From contig CP073694.1 of the NCBI GenBank assembly GCA_018228705.1, positions 744,001 to 808,000 of the forward strand: 64,000 nt of DNA, in the 5' to 3' direction. The position numbers and the translations under genes are program-made. Within the stretch, counting starts at the first letter, position 1; each line of letters begins with the position of its first letter. Positions 50,224 through 58,431 of this stretch are shown piece after piece. This DNA is from Dysosmobacter sp. Marseille-Q4140. GTDB lineage: Bacteria; Bacillota; Clostridia; Oscillospirales; Oscillospiraceae. Under the pieces are notes generated by a model. The model had not been told where the DNA came from and searched no databases. It saw only the letters and a program-made list of their open reading frames with translations.

Positions 50224-50371
50224 ATAATCGCCTCCTTTTCAGCGACACACATTATCACATTCCAGCAGCGGAAGCTATCAAACGCCAGTCGAGTTATCAG
50301 AAATTTAAGATTCATCGTACCCCTACCCTCACCCAATATCTAGATCGATTCGCCGATTCAGCTCCAACGGG

Positions 50372-50400
50372 TTGCGCTTTCTTGCTGGAAGTGATATAAT
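50372..50400 (+). promoter_or_regulatory. Strong plus-strand promoter
   Basis: TTGCGC (50372-50377), a 17-base spacer and TATAAT (50395-50400). It directs transcription into the 41-codon frame and the 92-bp repeat copy, ending at the hairpin near 50748. One of the best promoters in the window. Confidence 0.75.
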
Positions 50401-50435
50401 CGGTTTCACTGAGGGCGAATGAGAGGCGATTGCAT

Positions 50436-50561
50436 ATGGAGAACCAGCAGGAGCGAACAGAAACCTTCTCACAGGCGAATCAAGTCGTGGAGGATGATTA
50501 TCTCACCCCCTATTATTCTTCCTCTGATTATTGGGAGCTGCTTGCCGAGATGCGGATCTAA
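50436..50561 (+). CDS. Short open frame (41 aa) ahead of the direct repeat
   Basis: MENQQERTETFSQANQVVED then DYLTPYYSSSDYWELLAEMR-I, 41 residues, with GAGAGGCGATTGC as ribosome site and a strong promoter 36 bp upstream. Related sequence, without the start but with the core WELLSEIHI, precedes the second repeat copy at 55318. Small acidic cytosolic peptide, function unknown. Confidence 0.55.
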   Translation: MENQQERTETFSQANQVVEDDYLTPYYSSSDYWELLAEMRI

Positions 50562-50580
50562 GCTTTTCCTACCCCATGTA

Positions 50581-50672
50581 GTTGTTATCCTCTGAATATA
50601 ACCGTACCTTCTAATGGGCCTTCTGGATGGGCCATGATGACCCAGACCCCGGTCCAGCTAAAGATCGCAATC
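50581..50672 (+). repeat. 92-bp direct repeat, copy 1
   Basis: A 92-bp sequence beginning GTTGTTATCCTCTGAATATA, about 91 % identical (8 mismatches) and in the same orientation as 55318-55409. It includes TGGGCCATGATGACCC and GGTCCAGCTAA. The copies bracket the ABC-transporter cassette. Confidence 0.85.
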
Positions 50673-50747
50673 TTCCCTTTATTGATGCTGCCACAATGGT
50701 AGCAAGCAATTCTGAGGAAAGTATCAGGATACCCCAGGAAATAAAAA

Positions 50748-50783
50748 GCGGGGGAGCCGTGCTATTGAGCACGACTCCCCCGC
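50748..50783 (-). terminator. Terminator of the ABC permease gene
   Basis: Arms GCGGGGGAGCCGTGCT (50748-50763) and AGCACGACTCCCCCGC (50768-50783) pair with one mismatch; on the minus strand the stem is followed by TTTTTATTTCC. It may also end the plus-strand transcript from 50400. Confidence 0.85.
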
Positions 50784-50809
50784 TCTCCTATTTAACGAGA
50801 GTGCTTATT

Positions 50810-52381
50810 TTAAGTCCGAAGCCGGAAAGTCTGCGGTGCGAAACGATAGACCAGGATACTGGCCACAATGGAATAAACCACACAGAAGGCAATACACGCC
50901 ACACCGAACACCAGAATCGGCAGCCGGAGGTTCATCATGGCATAGCATACCACATAGGTGAGGATCATCACGATGCGATAGGTCCCGCTCTTCATCTCTG
51001 TTCCAGCTGTATAGGGCTGAAGCAGGTAGTAGATGGTCAGGTAATGGATGGAGAAAAAGGCGCTCATAGCGAGGATCGTGACCACCAGCACCACATAGTT
51101 GAGGGGGTTGTCTGTCCCGCCGGAGACATAGAGGATCAGTGCGAGGCCGAATCCAATCACCAGCGCCGGAACTGCATTGACCTTCATGATTTCCCTCAAG
51201 CGGATCTGAAACAGCTTGAGCACAAACCCCGGGCGCTTATAGAATGAGTAGGTCAACAGACTGTGATCACAGTTCATAAACAGCGCCTGTGTGAAGCCAG
51301 TTCCCCGGTTCAGGATATACATGATGAATGCAAAGTAAGGAAGCCATGTCATGACCATGTCGTTGATATCCCCCTTAGTGCCCGGCTGTATGATCATAAG
51401 CAGCACCACACCACAAGTGAGGAATGTGCAAACATAAGCGATTCGCAGGGCGGATTTCCAGAGGATCTTCCGGTGCCGTTTGACAAACAGGTCGTTGAGA
51501 TACTCAAAGCCCTTCTTCTGGCTGGTGATGGATGTGTCGGCGGTGATTTTCTTCTCATTCGCCGTCTTAACCGCCGATCTGGCTTTATCCATCTGGCCCG
51601 GGATCGAGACAAGCAGTTCCTGATTCATCTCCCGGTAGAAGCGGAAGGCCACCACTCGCCTAAAGCTCAGAAGGCCGGCTGGAATCCAGACCAGGAACAG
51701 CGCTGCCGAAGCCCAGAGCGGCAGGACAAATCCCATGGCGGGCGGCACATAGGCAAGCGCCAGCAGGAGCGCCGTCAGCAGCCAGGCTATCTTCTGCAGG
51801 TTGTTCTCGTTACGGACATAGCCGTGCTTCTCATAGTCCCGCAGGGAGTCGGCAGCTACCGTGATCTTCACACCGACCACACAGAACGGGATCAGCAGAC
51901 ACAACCACAGCGGGGCGCCGCGGTTCAGGCCGAACAGTATAGTGATGGGTAAGAACCCGACCACGACCTTCGCCAGCGCATAGCCGTAGTTGGTCAGGGT
52001 ATAGTCTCGGGCGTTCATCCGCAAAAGGATCATGGCGTAGTACTTATCCCGGGTGGGGTTGAAGATGTTGGTATTCATGTATGAGCCAATCATCGTCAGA
52101 AAGAGCAGGATATGCAGGAAACCAGCGTCCTTCGGTACCCGTTCATAGAGGAGACCCACTCCAAAGACCATGGTGATGAAGTACAGGAACTTCCACAGGA
52201 AAATAGATACGATCTCCCACAATACTGAGAGCACATTGGCAAAGATCTTCAGCCCCCGGACTCGGTAGAGGGTCTCGGGCAGGAGCCGCTTCAAAAGCGG
52301 AATCTGTTTGAGGGAGTGTAGGATGCCGTTGACCCGGTATGTATTCTTCAGGGCGAATGAGATTCGCAGTGTTTTAAGCAT
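50810..52381 (-). CDS. ABC transporter permease
   Basis: A 523-residue integral membrane protein with about ten predicted membrane helices, e.g. FLWKFLYFITMVFGVGLLYE, KVVVGFLPITILFGLNRGAP, AWLLTALLLALAYVPPAMGF, ALVIGFGLALILYVSGG. It overlaps its ATPase gene by 8 bp and is the membrane part of an exporter of ABC-2 type. The substrate is unknown; neighbours include a mini-gene and a coiled-coil protein. Ribosome site GAAAGAGGAGAG. Confidence 0.85.
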   Translation of the reverse strand: MLKTLRISFALKNTYRVNGILHSLKQIPLLKRLLPETLYRVRGLKIFANVLSVLWEIVSIFLWKFLYFITMVFGVGLLYERVPKDAGFLHILLFLTMIGSYMNTNIFNPTRDKYYAMILLRMNARDYTLTNYGYALAKVVVGFLPITILFGLNRGAPLWLCLLIPFCVVGVKITVAADSLRDYEKHGYVRNENNLQKIAWLLTALLLALAYVPPAMGFVLPLWASAALFLVWIPAGLLSFRRVVAFRFYREMNQELLVSIPGQMDKARSAVKTANEKKITADTSITSQKKGFEYLNDLFVKRHRKILWKSALRIAYVCTFLTCGVVLLMIIQPGTKGDINDMVMTWLPYFAFIMYILNRGTGFTQALFMNCDHSLLTYSFYKRPGFVLKLFQIRLREIMKVNAVPALVIGFGLALILYVSGGTDNPLNYVVLVVTILAMSAFFSIHYLTIYYLLQPYTAGTEMKSGTYRIVMILTYVVCYAMMNLRLPILVFGVACIAFCVVYSIVASILVYRFAPQTFRLRT

Positions 52382-53081
52382 GACTCTCCTCTTTCAGTGC
52401 CGAAATGATCTTCTCCTTGAACTCCTGGTCATCCAGGTTAGACTTCTCCACCACTTCAAGCTCCCCATGGCTGAGCAGCACGATTTCGTCGCACAGATCT
52501 AATGCCAGGTCTAGGATGTGGGTGGAGAAAATGGTGACCCGCCCGTCCTTCAGTGACCGGAGCAGGTTTTTCATCTCCTCGGCCACCACCACGTCTAAGG
52601 AAGTCAGCGGCTCGTCCAGAAGCAGAACATTCGGCTGCGCAATGATGTTGACAAGCATCTGCATCTTGTTCTTCATGCCGTGGGAATAGTCCTTCAGAAG
52701 CTTGTCCCGATCCTCTGGAGCAATGCTCATTTCATCAAAGTACTCGTCCAGTGACTTTGGATCCCGAATAGAATCGGCGTTAATTTCCATAAAGAATTTG
52801 AGAAACTCACGGCCGGTGAGGAACTCCGGCACAGTGGGCGTGGAAAGAACATACCCAATGTCCTCCGCCGCCACTTCTCGTCGAACTCCGTCCTCCTCCA
52901 GATAGAAACTGCCGCTGTCAGCCTTGATGTCCCGGTTCAGGCAGTTGAAGAGCGTCGTCTTACCAGCGCCGTTTCGGCCCAGAAGCCCGTAGATTCTCCC
53001 CTCCTCAAAGGTAAAGCCAATGTCTTTCAAGACTTCTTTTTGTTCAAAATTTTTAGACAAGTGCTCAATGACAAATTTCAT
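52374..53081 (-). CDS. ABC transporter ATP-binding protein
   Basis: A 235-residue ATPase: Walker A GLLGRNGAGKTTLF (residues ~33-46), a degenerate signature KDYSHGMKNKMQML, Walker B NVLLLDEPLTSLDV and switch FSTHILD. Partner of the permease downstream. The signature SHGMKNK replaces LSGGQ, as in several export-type ABC-2 ATPases. Ribosome site AGTTAGGAGTAACC. Confidence 0.93.
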   Translation of the reverse strand: MKFVIEHLSKNFEQKEVLKDIGFTFEEGRIYGLLGRNGAGKTTLFNCLNRDIKADSGSFYLEEDGVRREVAAEDIGYVLSTPTVPEFLTGREFLKFFMEINADSIRDPKSLDEYFDEMSIAPEDRDKLLKDYSHGMKNKMQMLVNIIAQPNVLLLDEPLTSLDVVVAEEMKNLLRSLKDGRVTIFSTHILDLALDLCDEIVLLSHGELEVVEKSNLDDQEFKEKIISALKEESHA

Positions 53082-53119
53082 AGGTTACTCCTAACTGTGT
53101 GATTCTTTCTCTAATGGCC

Positions 53120-53287
53120 TCACTGGATGCGAAAGCCGTTTGAGGTCTTCTGGAACACATAAGCCAGCATGGTGTCGTGGTCAGGAAATGTCACCGTCTC
53201 AAACCCTTCCTCTTGGTGGAAGGACACCACATGGGCCGTCCAGTTGATCCAGAGCAGCTGGGGCGCCTGCGCGCCGGCATCATCCAT
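53120..53287 (-). CDS. Small protein (55 aa) upstream of the ABC exporter
   Basis: A 55-residue acidic/aromatic peptide, MDDAGAQAPQLLWINWTAHV then SFHQEEGFETVTFPDHDTM and a terminal FQKTSNGFRIQ. It sits between the coiled-coil gene and the ATPase gene on the same strand. No signal or leader peptide. Too short for confident family assignment. Confidence 0.5.
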   Translation of the reverse strand: MDDAGAQAPQLLWINWTAHVVSFHQEEGFETVTFPDHDTMLAYVFQKTSNGFRIQ

Positions 53288-53340
53288 ACTCGTCTTGCTC
53301 CTTATTCTCTTTTATTTCCAAAGTCATTCGGCCTATTTCA

Positions 53341-54282
53341 CTACATGGGCACGCTTCTTACCAGCCTCTCAATCTCCTGCCGCAGTCCAGCCCCATCTTG
53401 TTCCGCCTGATTCGTCATCTGCCGCAGGTAGTCCAAGACCGCACAGATCTGTGCCCGGGTGTTCTCTACCTGCACCTGGGCCTGATTGATTCGATCCAGC
53501 ACCGCCCAGTCAGCGAAGATGCCATCAAACACGTAGTCGGCCACTCGGAGGAAGCCATCAATATTGACCTGGAAATCGGCGCTGATTGTCACGTCAGCCA
53601 GTTCTGTTCGGAAGGACCGCAGCTGCGACTGCAGATATTCCACTGACGCCTGGGCTTCATCCAGCCGACTGTGCTTGGCAAGGTCGGCGATCAGGCCGCC
53701 GCCCACCAGGTCCCAGGTTCCCCAGTTCTCTGCACTGTTCAGGCTCTCCAGGATCTGGTCAGTTGTTGCCAGGGCGTTCTGTCCGGCAGCGGATGCCTCC
53801 TGCAGTTCCCGCTCCTGGCTCTCCAGATACGCAGAACGCTCTTCTAACCCCAGGATCTGCTCCGCCACGGCGCCGCCGGCGGCTTTGACCGCCTCAGTCT
53901 TCTCCCGAAGCAGCGCAGCGTACCGAGTCTCGCAGTCGCCCAGCGTGTCCAGCTCCGCCTGGCATCTGCCCAGGTCCTCCTCCACGCCAGCCAGTTCCCG
54001 GACCGCGGTGTCATACTGTACCCGGGCCGCATAGGCCTCCTGCCGCTCTTTCGACAGATTCTCATCCATTTTGCCAACGACATTGTAGAAGAAGGCGGCC
54101 AGACTCCGGCCCTCCAGCCGGTCAACATCAGCCTGCTCCTCCTGCATGGTCTGTTTCAGTTCCTCCGCCCTTGCAGTGTAGGTATCACGCTGGTGCCGCA
54201 GTTCGGCAGCCGTGGCCTCCAATTTCTTCTTGCGGGCACATTCGGCGAGCAGTTCTTTCAGTTGCTGGTCATAGTAGTTCAT
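53341..54282 (-). CDS. Coiled-coil protein of the exporter cassette
   Basis: A 313-residue protein with long coiled coils (residues 1-180, heptad-rich, e.g. LKELLAECARKKKLEATAAE), a small domain NWGTWDLVGGGLIADLAKHS and a C-terminal helical part FLRVADYVFDGIFADWAVLD. Similar proteins occur next to ABC exporters in Firmicutes, but no function is known to me. Ribosome site AAAGGAGCAACAAG. Confidence 0.6.
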   Translation of the reverse strand: MNYYDQQLKELLAECARKKKLEATAAELRHQRDTYTARAEELKQTMQEEQADVDRLEGRSLAAFFYNVVGKMDENLSKERQEAYAARVQYDTAVRELAGVEEDLGRCQAELDTLGDCETRYAALLREKTEAVKAAGGAVAEQILGLEERSAYLESQERELQEASAAGQNALATTDQILESLNSAENWGTWDLVGGGLIADLAKHSRLDEAQASVEYLQSQLRSFRTELADVTISADFQVNIDGFLRVADYVFDGIFADWAVLDRINQAQVQVENTRAQICAVLDYLRQMTNQAEQDGAGLRQEIERLVRSVPM

Positions 54283-54330
54283 CCCTTGTTGCTCCTTTCC
54301 CTTCCTTATGCACAGCTTCTCTTTGTAAAA

Positions 54331-54358
54331 GAGGGCTTCACCTAACTGTGAAGCCCTC
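54331..54358 (-). terminator. Terminator between mini-gene and coiled-coil gene
   Basis: GAGGGCTTCAC (54331-54341) and GTGAAGCCCTC (54348-54358) form an 11-bp stem, with TTTTAC following on the minus strand. Confidence 0.8.
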
Positions 54359-54388
54359 AGCCGCTGGATTGGAACGGGAGCCGTCCCT

Positions 54389-54499
54389 TCAGGCGGATCT
54401 CTTTAAGGACACCTGAACGCCCAATGTCCGGGCATAAGCGGGATTTCTCCGGAGGTTCTCCATCAATCTGATTGCCAGGAGTCTCGTTTTCGTATCCAT
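54389..54499 (-). CDS. Mini-gene (36 aa), basic helical peptide
   Basis: MDTKTRLLAIRLMENLRRNP then AYARTLGVQVSLKRSA: a 36-residue basic peptide with two short helices. GCGAGGTGACAGCG serves as ribosome site and a terminator follows, so it is probably a real gene. Its function is unknown. Confidence 0.55.
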   Translation of the reverse strand: MDTKTRLLAIRLMENLRRNPAYARTLGVQVSLKRSA

Positions 54500-54642
54500 C
54501 GCTGTCACCTCGCTGCGGAAACTTCACAGGAGCGTCTGCTCTCTCTGTTTGATGGTATTCTAACATCCCGCCCATGCAGCTTCCAGCATCGGATTGGCAA
54601 ATTAAGGTGCGCTATTTTCACTGCCGCAGCAAAATACCCGAC

Positions 54643-55173
54643 TCAATTCCTCCCCCGCTCTGCCCGTCGGCGCTCATAGGCCTCATACTGCTCAGCATTG
54701 ATGGCGCCAGTGGCCAGCATCCGCTCCGACCACAGCTGCAGTGTCTCCACCGCGATTGATATACGCTCCAGCTCTTCTCGGATGTGGATAAAGTCCTCCA
54801 GCTCATCATCGCTGATGACTCCGTCGGCAGTGATCTCGATTAGCCGTTCCTTACGCCGATTCATAGAGTTGAGGGAAGCCAGCATCTCCAAAACAATCTG
54901 GGAGAGGTCCTTGATCTGCACCTCCGGCACATACTCCTGCCCGATAGGGCACTGGTTGGCGCAGTAGTAGTTGCACAGCCCCGGCTGTTTGTACTTGTCC
55001 GCCATGGTCAGCACCTCGTCCGGGTGGGGCAGGGACCGCTCGTTCTCGATCTTTTCAATACGCTCCGGCGGGATGGTCTCCAAAAGTTCGCCGGCAGCTT
55101 CACGGGTCAGGCGTAGTGCTTCGCGTGTAGTCTGGTAGATATTCTTATTCTCTTTCGTAGATACTCTCCCCAT
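54643..55173 (-). CDS. XRE-like regulator with cysteine cluster
   Basis: A 176-residue protein with an N-terminal XRE helix-turn-helix (REALRLTREAAGELLETIPP then ERIEKIENER) and a cysteine cluster CNYYCANQCPIG near residue 67-78 that may bind metal or a cofactor. The C-terminal 90 residues are helical with AVETLQLWSERMLATGAINA. Probably the cassette's own regulator. Confidence 0.75.
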   Translation of the reverse strand: MGRVSTKENKNIYQTTREALRLTREAAGELLETIPPERIEKIENERSLPHPDEVLTMADKYKQPGLCNYYCANQCPIGQEYVPEVQIKDLSQIVLEMLASLNSMNRRKERLIEITADGVISDDELEDFIHIREELERISIAVETLQLWSERMLATGAINAEQYEAYERRRAERGRN

Positions 55174-55317
55174 AGCCAGAACCTCACAAATGCAAAATCT
55201 AAGTGCATTATATGTGGTTCTAGCAAGAAAAGCAATTGCCGTTCCTCAACTTCCTATTTGGATATCCCTTCTCTCATTAAGCTGGGAACTTTTATCAGAA
55301 ATTCACATCTTACCCAT

Positions 55318-55409
55318 GTTGTTATCCTCTGAATATAATCGTACCTTCTATTGGGTCTTCTGGGTGGGCCATGATGACCCGGCCCCCGGTCCAGCTAATG
55401 AGCGCAATC
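55318..55409 (+). repeat. 92-bp direct repeat, copy 2
   Basis: Second copy (about 91 % identical) of 50581-50672, same orientation. A degenerate relative of the 41-codon frame lies just before it, so the repeated unit reaches back to about 55275. Confidence 0.85.
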
Positions 55410-55436
55410 CCCCCTTGGCGGGGGATGCGCTCTTTT
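55400..55436 (+). terminator. Strong plus-strand terminator beside repeat copy 2
   Basis: GAGCGCAATCCCCC-CTTGG-CGGGGGATGCGCTC followed by TTTTT. It lies between repeat copy 2 and the convergent winged-helix gene. Confidence 0.85.
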
Positions 55437-55694
55437 TCACAGCAGCCGATAGAGGTTGGAGGTACAGCCACCGTTTTTTCGATACCGTGGTTTTTTCTCT
55501 ACGCGCCCCTGGTGAACAAGATCGCCAAGGGCACGTTTCACTGTGGAGCGGGATAGACCAAGATCTGATGCGATGGTATTGATGGCATACCAGCTCTCTC
55601 CCTCCTTGTTAGCGCGGTCGTGGAGATACATACAGACCGTTTTGGCACGGGGAGACAGCTCATGGTCCGCATAGACCACATCGAAATAGCTCAT
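55437..55694 (-). CDS. Winged-helix protein of the transfer region
   Basis: An 85-residue protein: LSPRAKTVCMYLHDRANKEG then AINTIASDLGLSRSTVKRAL and DLVHQGRVEKKPRYRKNGG, a classic winged-helix (helix-turn-helix of the GntR/DnaD-like type). Found directly after the VirD4-like gene in many Clostridia ICEs; may control transfer genes or replication. Ribosome site GGGAGGGGATGAT. Confidence 0.85.
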   Translation of the reverse strand: MSYFDVVYADHELSPRAKTVCMYLHDRANKEGESWYAINTIASDLGLSRSTVKRALGDLVHQGRVEKKPRYRKNGGCTSNLYRLL

Positions 55695-57490
55695 ATCATC
55701 CCCTCCCGCTTGGTGTTATAGATCCCGCGGCCTGACCTGCTGGCCATGATGCTGTTGACCAGGTCCTCCTTATTGGCATAGGCAATTTTACGATTGGCTC
55801 TCTCCGGCATTTGGTAAGGTTCGTCGAATGTGATGCCCCAGTCCAGGAAGAGAGGCAGCCTTGTCTGCATAGGATGGGTACCGGTTTTCATCACGATGAA
55901 ATGCCCCTTCGGAATGGACTTCAATTCATCCGGTGACATCAGTGGTCGCTCCATCATCTGCAGCGACTGGCTGGGATCATTTTTTCCTCTGGAAACACTG
56001 CCGGAGAGGACTGTGCGGTTTCCCAAGGCACGAGACACAGACTCCGCAGTTTCGCTTTGAGGGGTAAAGCCGCCGGCAACCGTCAGCTGGCAGTTATCGA
56101 TCAGGATTTCGCTGCCCGTTTTCTTATAGTTGTCCTCCAGCTGCGCGACGCTCTGAATGATGGGCACCATCGTCAGCTTCCGGGATCGGCCAGCTGAGAA
56201 CAGTGCCATGACATCGAATGGCGGCATGGTACCGAACTCGTCACAGAAAAACACGACTCGGTTCTTCAGCTTTCCTTCATTCCTATCCGCAATGGCAAAC
56301 AGCTCGTTGGATAGGTTCTGAATCATGAGTGTCGCCATGAAGTTTTTCGTCCGATCTTCTTCCGGCAGGATCAAAAAAATCGCACATCTTTCCGAGGCAA
56401 AGGTCTCCGCATCAATGGAGTTATCAAAACAGAGTATCTGCTCCATCTCGGTATCCAGGAACGCATTGAGACGGGACAGGATCGTGGACATGACGGATGC
56501 CATGGTCTGGTCCGAGGCGTTGAGGGCAGAGCCCGCCAGCCATCTTGCCTTGTGCGTCGGTGGGAGCAGATCCATGAGCGCCTGGAATCCATTTTTCTCC
56601 TGGTTAAATTGGCTGGGCGCCAGAAGATCCTGTGTCAGCTTAAATACCGAGATGATGTGCCGCACATCGGCCTCGCCCTTTTTAGGGGGGAGGAATTCCG
56701 ACAGGAGCAGCGTCATGGCAGCAAGAGCGCCTTCTGCGGCATCGTAAAAATATGCGTTCTCACCAAATTGCCCAGATTCACCGCCTTGATTGATGATCGT
56801 CTTTGCAAGGATCTTCGCATACTTTTCTGCCTTGGCCTTATATCCCCAATTGTCCGGCTCCGCCCTCGCTTTGTCTGAATATCGGTTGATCAGCGTCAGG
56901 AGACTGTCTCCATCCGATCGCGTAGGGTTCCGTAGGTCAATGATGGAGATTTTGTAACCGTAGTATTTTTTGGCAATGGTTGCGTAGTTCCTAGCCAAAT
57001 CTCCCTTGCTGTCCAGGGCTAGAAAGCTCATTCCCGTGGCACAGGTGTATTCCAGATTAGGATACAAAAAATAAGCTGTTTTACCGGCGCCGCTGGCACC
57101 GATCATCAGACAGTGGATGTCGTCTCCATCCACAATCGCCTTCATGCATTTGTGCTTCTGGAGAGCGAGCCGCTCCACATGAATGGTGATTTTTTTCTTT
57201 CTGATCTTGAACTCGATGGGAGTCGGGTTCCTCCCCACGCTGCCTGCGATGATGCCCTGTACCTTTGGCAGGTCTTTTCCTCTGCGCCAAGCCTGTGGAT
57301 CATAGCGCACCAAGTGATAGGTACGTTGGATCTCCTGCTTGGTCGCCCATCGCGCTGTCCCGTGCTGCCCATCGCCCACAGTGCGGCTTTTGATGTTCAA
57401 GGTGTAGTGCTGGGAGATCATAGACAGTCCGGCAATCACAATCACCATGACAACAGCAAAGCCGATCAGGGTCCATGCGCTTTCGTTCAC
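55691..57490 (-). CDS. VirD4-like conjugative coupling protein
   Basis: A 599-residue ATPase of the VirD4/TraG coupling family: N-terminal membrane helix LIGFAVVMVIVIAGLSMI, Walker A MIGASGAGKTAYFLYPN near residue 130, Walker B VVFFCDEFGTMPP near residue 415, and GNRTVLSGSVSRGKNDPSQS with ERPLMSPDELKSIPKGHFIV further on. It brings the relaxase-DNA complex to the type IV secretion channel. GTG start overlapping the primase stop. Confidence 0.95.
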   Translation of the reverse strand: MNESAWTLIGFAVVMVIVIAGLSMISQHYTLNIKSRTVGDGQHGTARWATKQEIQRTYHLVRYDPQAWRRGKDLPKVQGIIAGSVGRNPTPIEFKIRKKKITIHVERLALQKHKCMKAIVDGDDIHCLMIGASGAGKTAYFLYPNLEYTCATGMSFLALDSKGDLARNYATIAKKYYGYKISIIDLRNPTRSDGDSLLTLINRYSDKARAEPDNWGYKAKAEKYAKILAKTIINQGGESGQFGENAYFYDAAEGALAAMTLLLSEFLPPKKGEADVRHIISVFKLTQDLLAPSQFNQEKNGFQALMDLLPPTHKARWLAGSALNASDQTMASVMSTILSRLNAFLDTEMEQILCFDNSIDAETFASERCAIFLILPEEDRTKNFMATLMIQNLSNELFAIADRNEGKLKNRVVFFCDEFGTMPPFDVMALFSAGRSRKLTMVPIIQSVAQLEDNYKKTGSEILIDNCQLTVAGGFTPQSETAESVSRALGNRTVLSGSVSRGKNDPSQSLQMMERPLMSPDELKSIPKGHFIVMKTGTHPMQTRLPLFLDWGITFDEPYQMPERANRKIAYANKEDLVNSIMASRSGRGIYNTKREGMI

Positions 57491-58413
57491 CTGCTCATCG
57501 CCCCCATCATCATTTCCGGTGAGCGATCCTGAGACATAGCGCAGAGGTCGTCATTCCAATCCTTCTCAGCGGAAATCTCCCGCCGGATCGTGACATTGTA
57601 TTTTTCCGTGAGCTGCTTCTCCATCCGCCGGCAGGCTTTATGGCCAGCCTCGTCATTGTCCAGGCACAGCACCACCTCCTCCGGCCGCGCCATCCGATCC
57701 AGGCACGTAATCACCGGAATGGCGGATGTACCACAGCAGGCCACATAGCTATGATCCTGCCAACGGTCTGGGTGTAGGGAGATGTACGACAATAAATCAA
57801 TGGGCGCCTCAAACACATAGAGACGCCCATCCTTACCGTCATAGTGAAAGCTGTATCTGGGATCACACCCCTCCACGTTCAGGCGGAAGGGATCGCCCCA
57901 GCTATTGGTGCTGCGCATGTGCGCGTGCTTTGCAGTGCCATTTTCGTCCCTGCCCACGAATACGGCGTTGTGATGATCTGCATCCTCATAGAGCAGCCTG
58001 GCTCTCACAAACTCGATCAGCACAGCCCGGTCAATATGGCGCCGCCGGAGCAGATATGCAAAAGTTCGCCGCATATTTGCGTTTTCCGGAGGCAAGGCAA
58101 ACGGCTTCGACTGCACATCTTTCTTCTTCGCCGTCGGAAGCTCCTGTCCGAAATTCCCGCCTATCAGTTCCCGCATCGCCTCCGGAAAGGACATGTTGTA
58201 GTGGATGCGGAGAAAGTCAATCGGATGCCCACCGGCCTGTGCCTCATGGTCGAACCACTCGTTGCCGCGAATCGTGATGCTACGATCTGACGCCAGGCGT
58301 TTTTCCCGTCCAGAGGGGAGCAGCTTCTCTCCCCTCCGGAGCAGGTACGCCTCCAGATCCACATCATTTGCCTGTCGTTTCTGTTCCTCTGTGAAATAAA
58401 CAAAGGTCCCCAT
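57487..58413 (-). CDS. DUF3991/TOPRIM primase-like protein
   Basis: A 308-residue protein with the DUF3991 and TOPRIM parts: NEWFDHEAQAGGHPIDFLRI near residue 55, LRRRHIDRAVLIEFVRARLL, and the TOPRIM core EEVVLCLDNDEAGHKACRRM. Such proteins are primase-like and common between relaxase and coupling protein in Firmicutes ICEs. Ribosome site AGGAGGAATCTCC. Confidence 0.85.
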   Translation of the reverse strand: MGTFVYFTEEQKRQANDVDLEAYLLRRGEKLLPSGREKRLASDRSITIRGNEWFDHEAQAGGHPIDFLRIHYNMSFPEAMRELIGGNFGQELPTAKKKDVQSKPFALPPENANMRRTFAYLLRRRHIDRAVLIEFVRARLLYEDADHHNAVFVGRDENGTAKHAHMRSTNSWGDPFRLNVEGCDPRYSFHYDGKDGRLYVFEAPIDLLSYISLHPDRWQDHSYVACCGTSAIPVITCLDRMARPEEVVLCLDNDEAGHKACRRMEKQLTEKYNVTIRREISAEKDWNDDLCAMSQDRSPEMMMGAMSR

Positions 58414-58431
58414 ATGGAGATTCCTCCTCTC

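Noticed and set aside
55190..55582. 130-codon plus-strand frame through repeat copy 2
   Set aside because: Runs across a strong terminator and the winged-helix gene's end; poor coding character. The repeat itself is reported instead.
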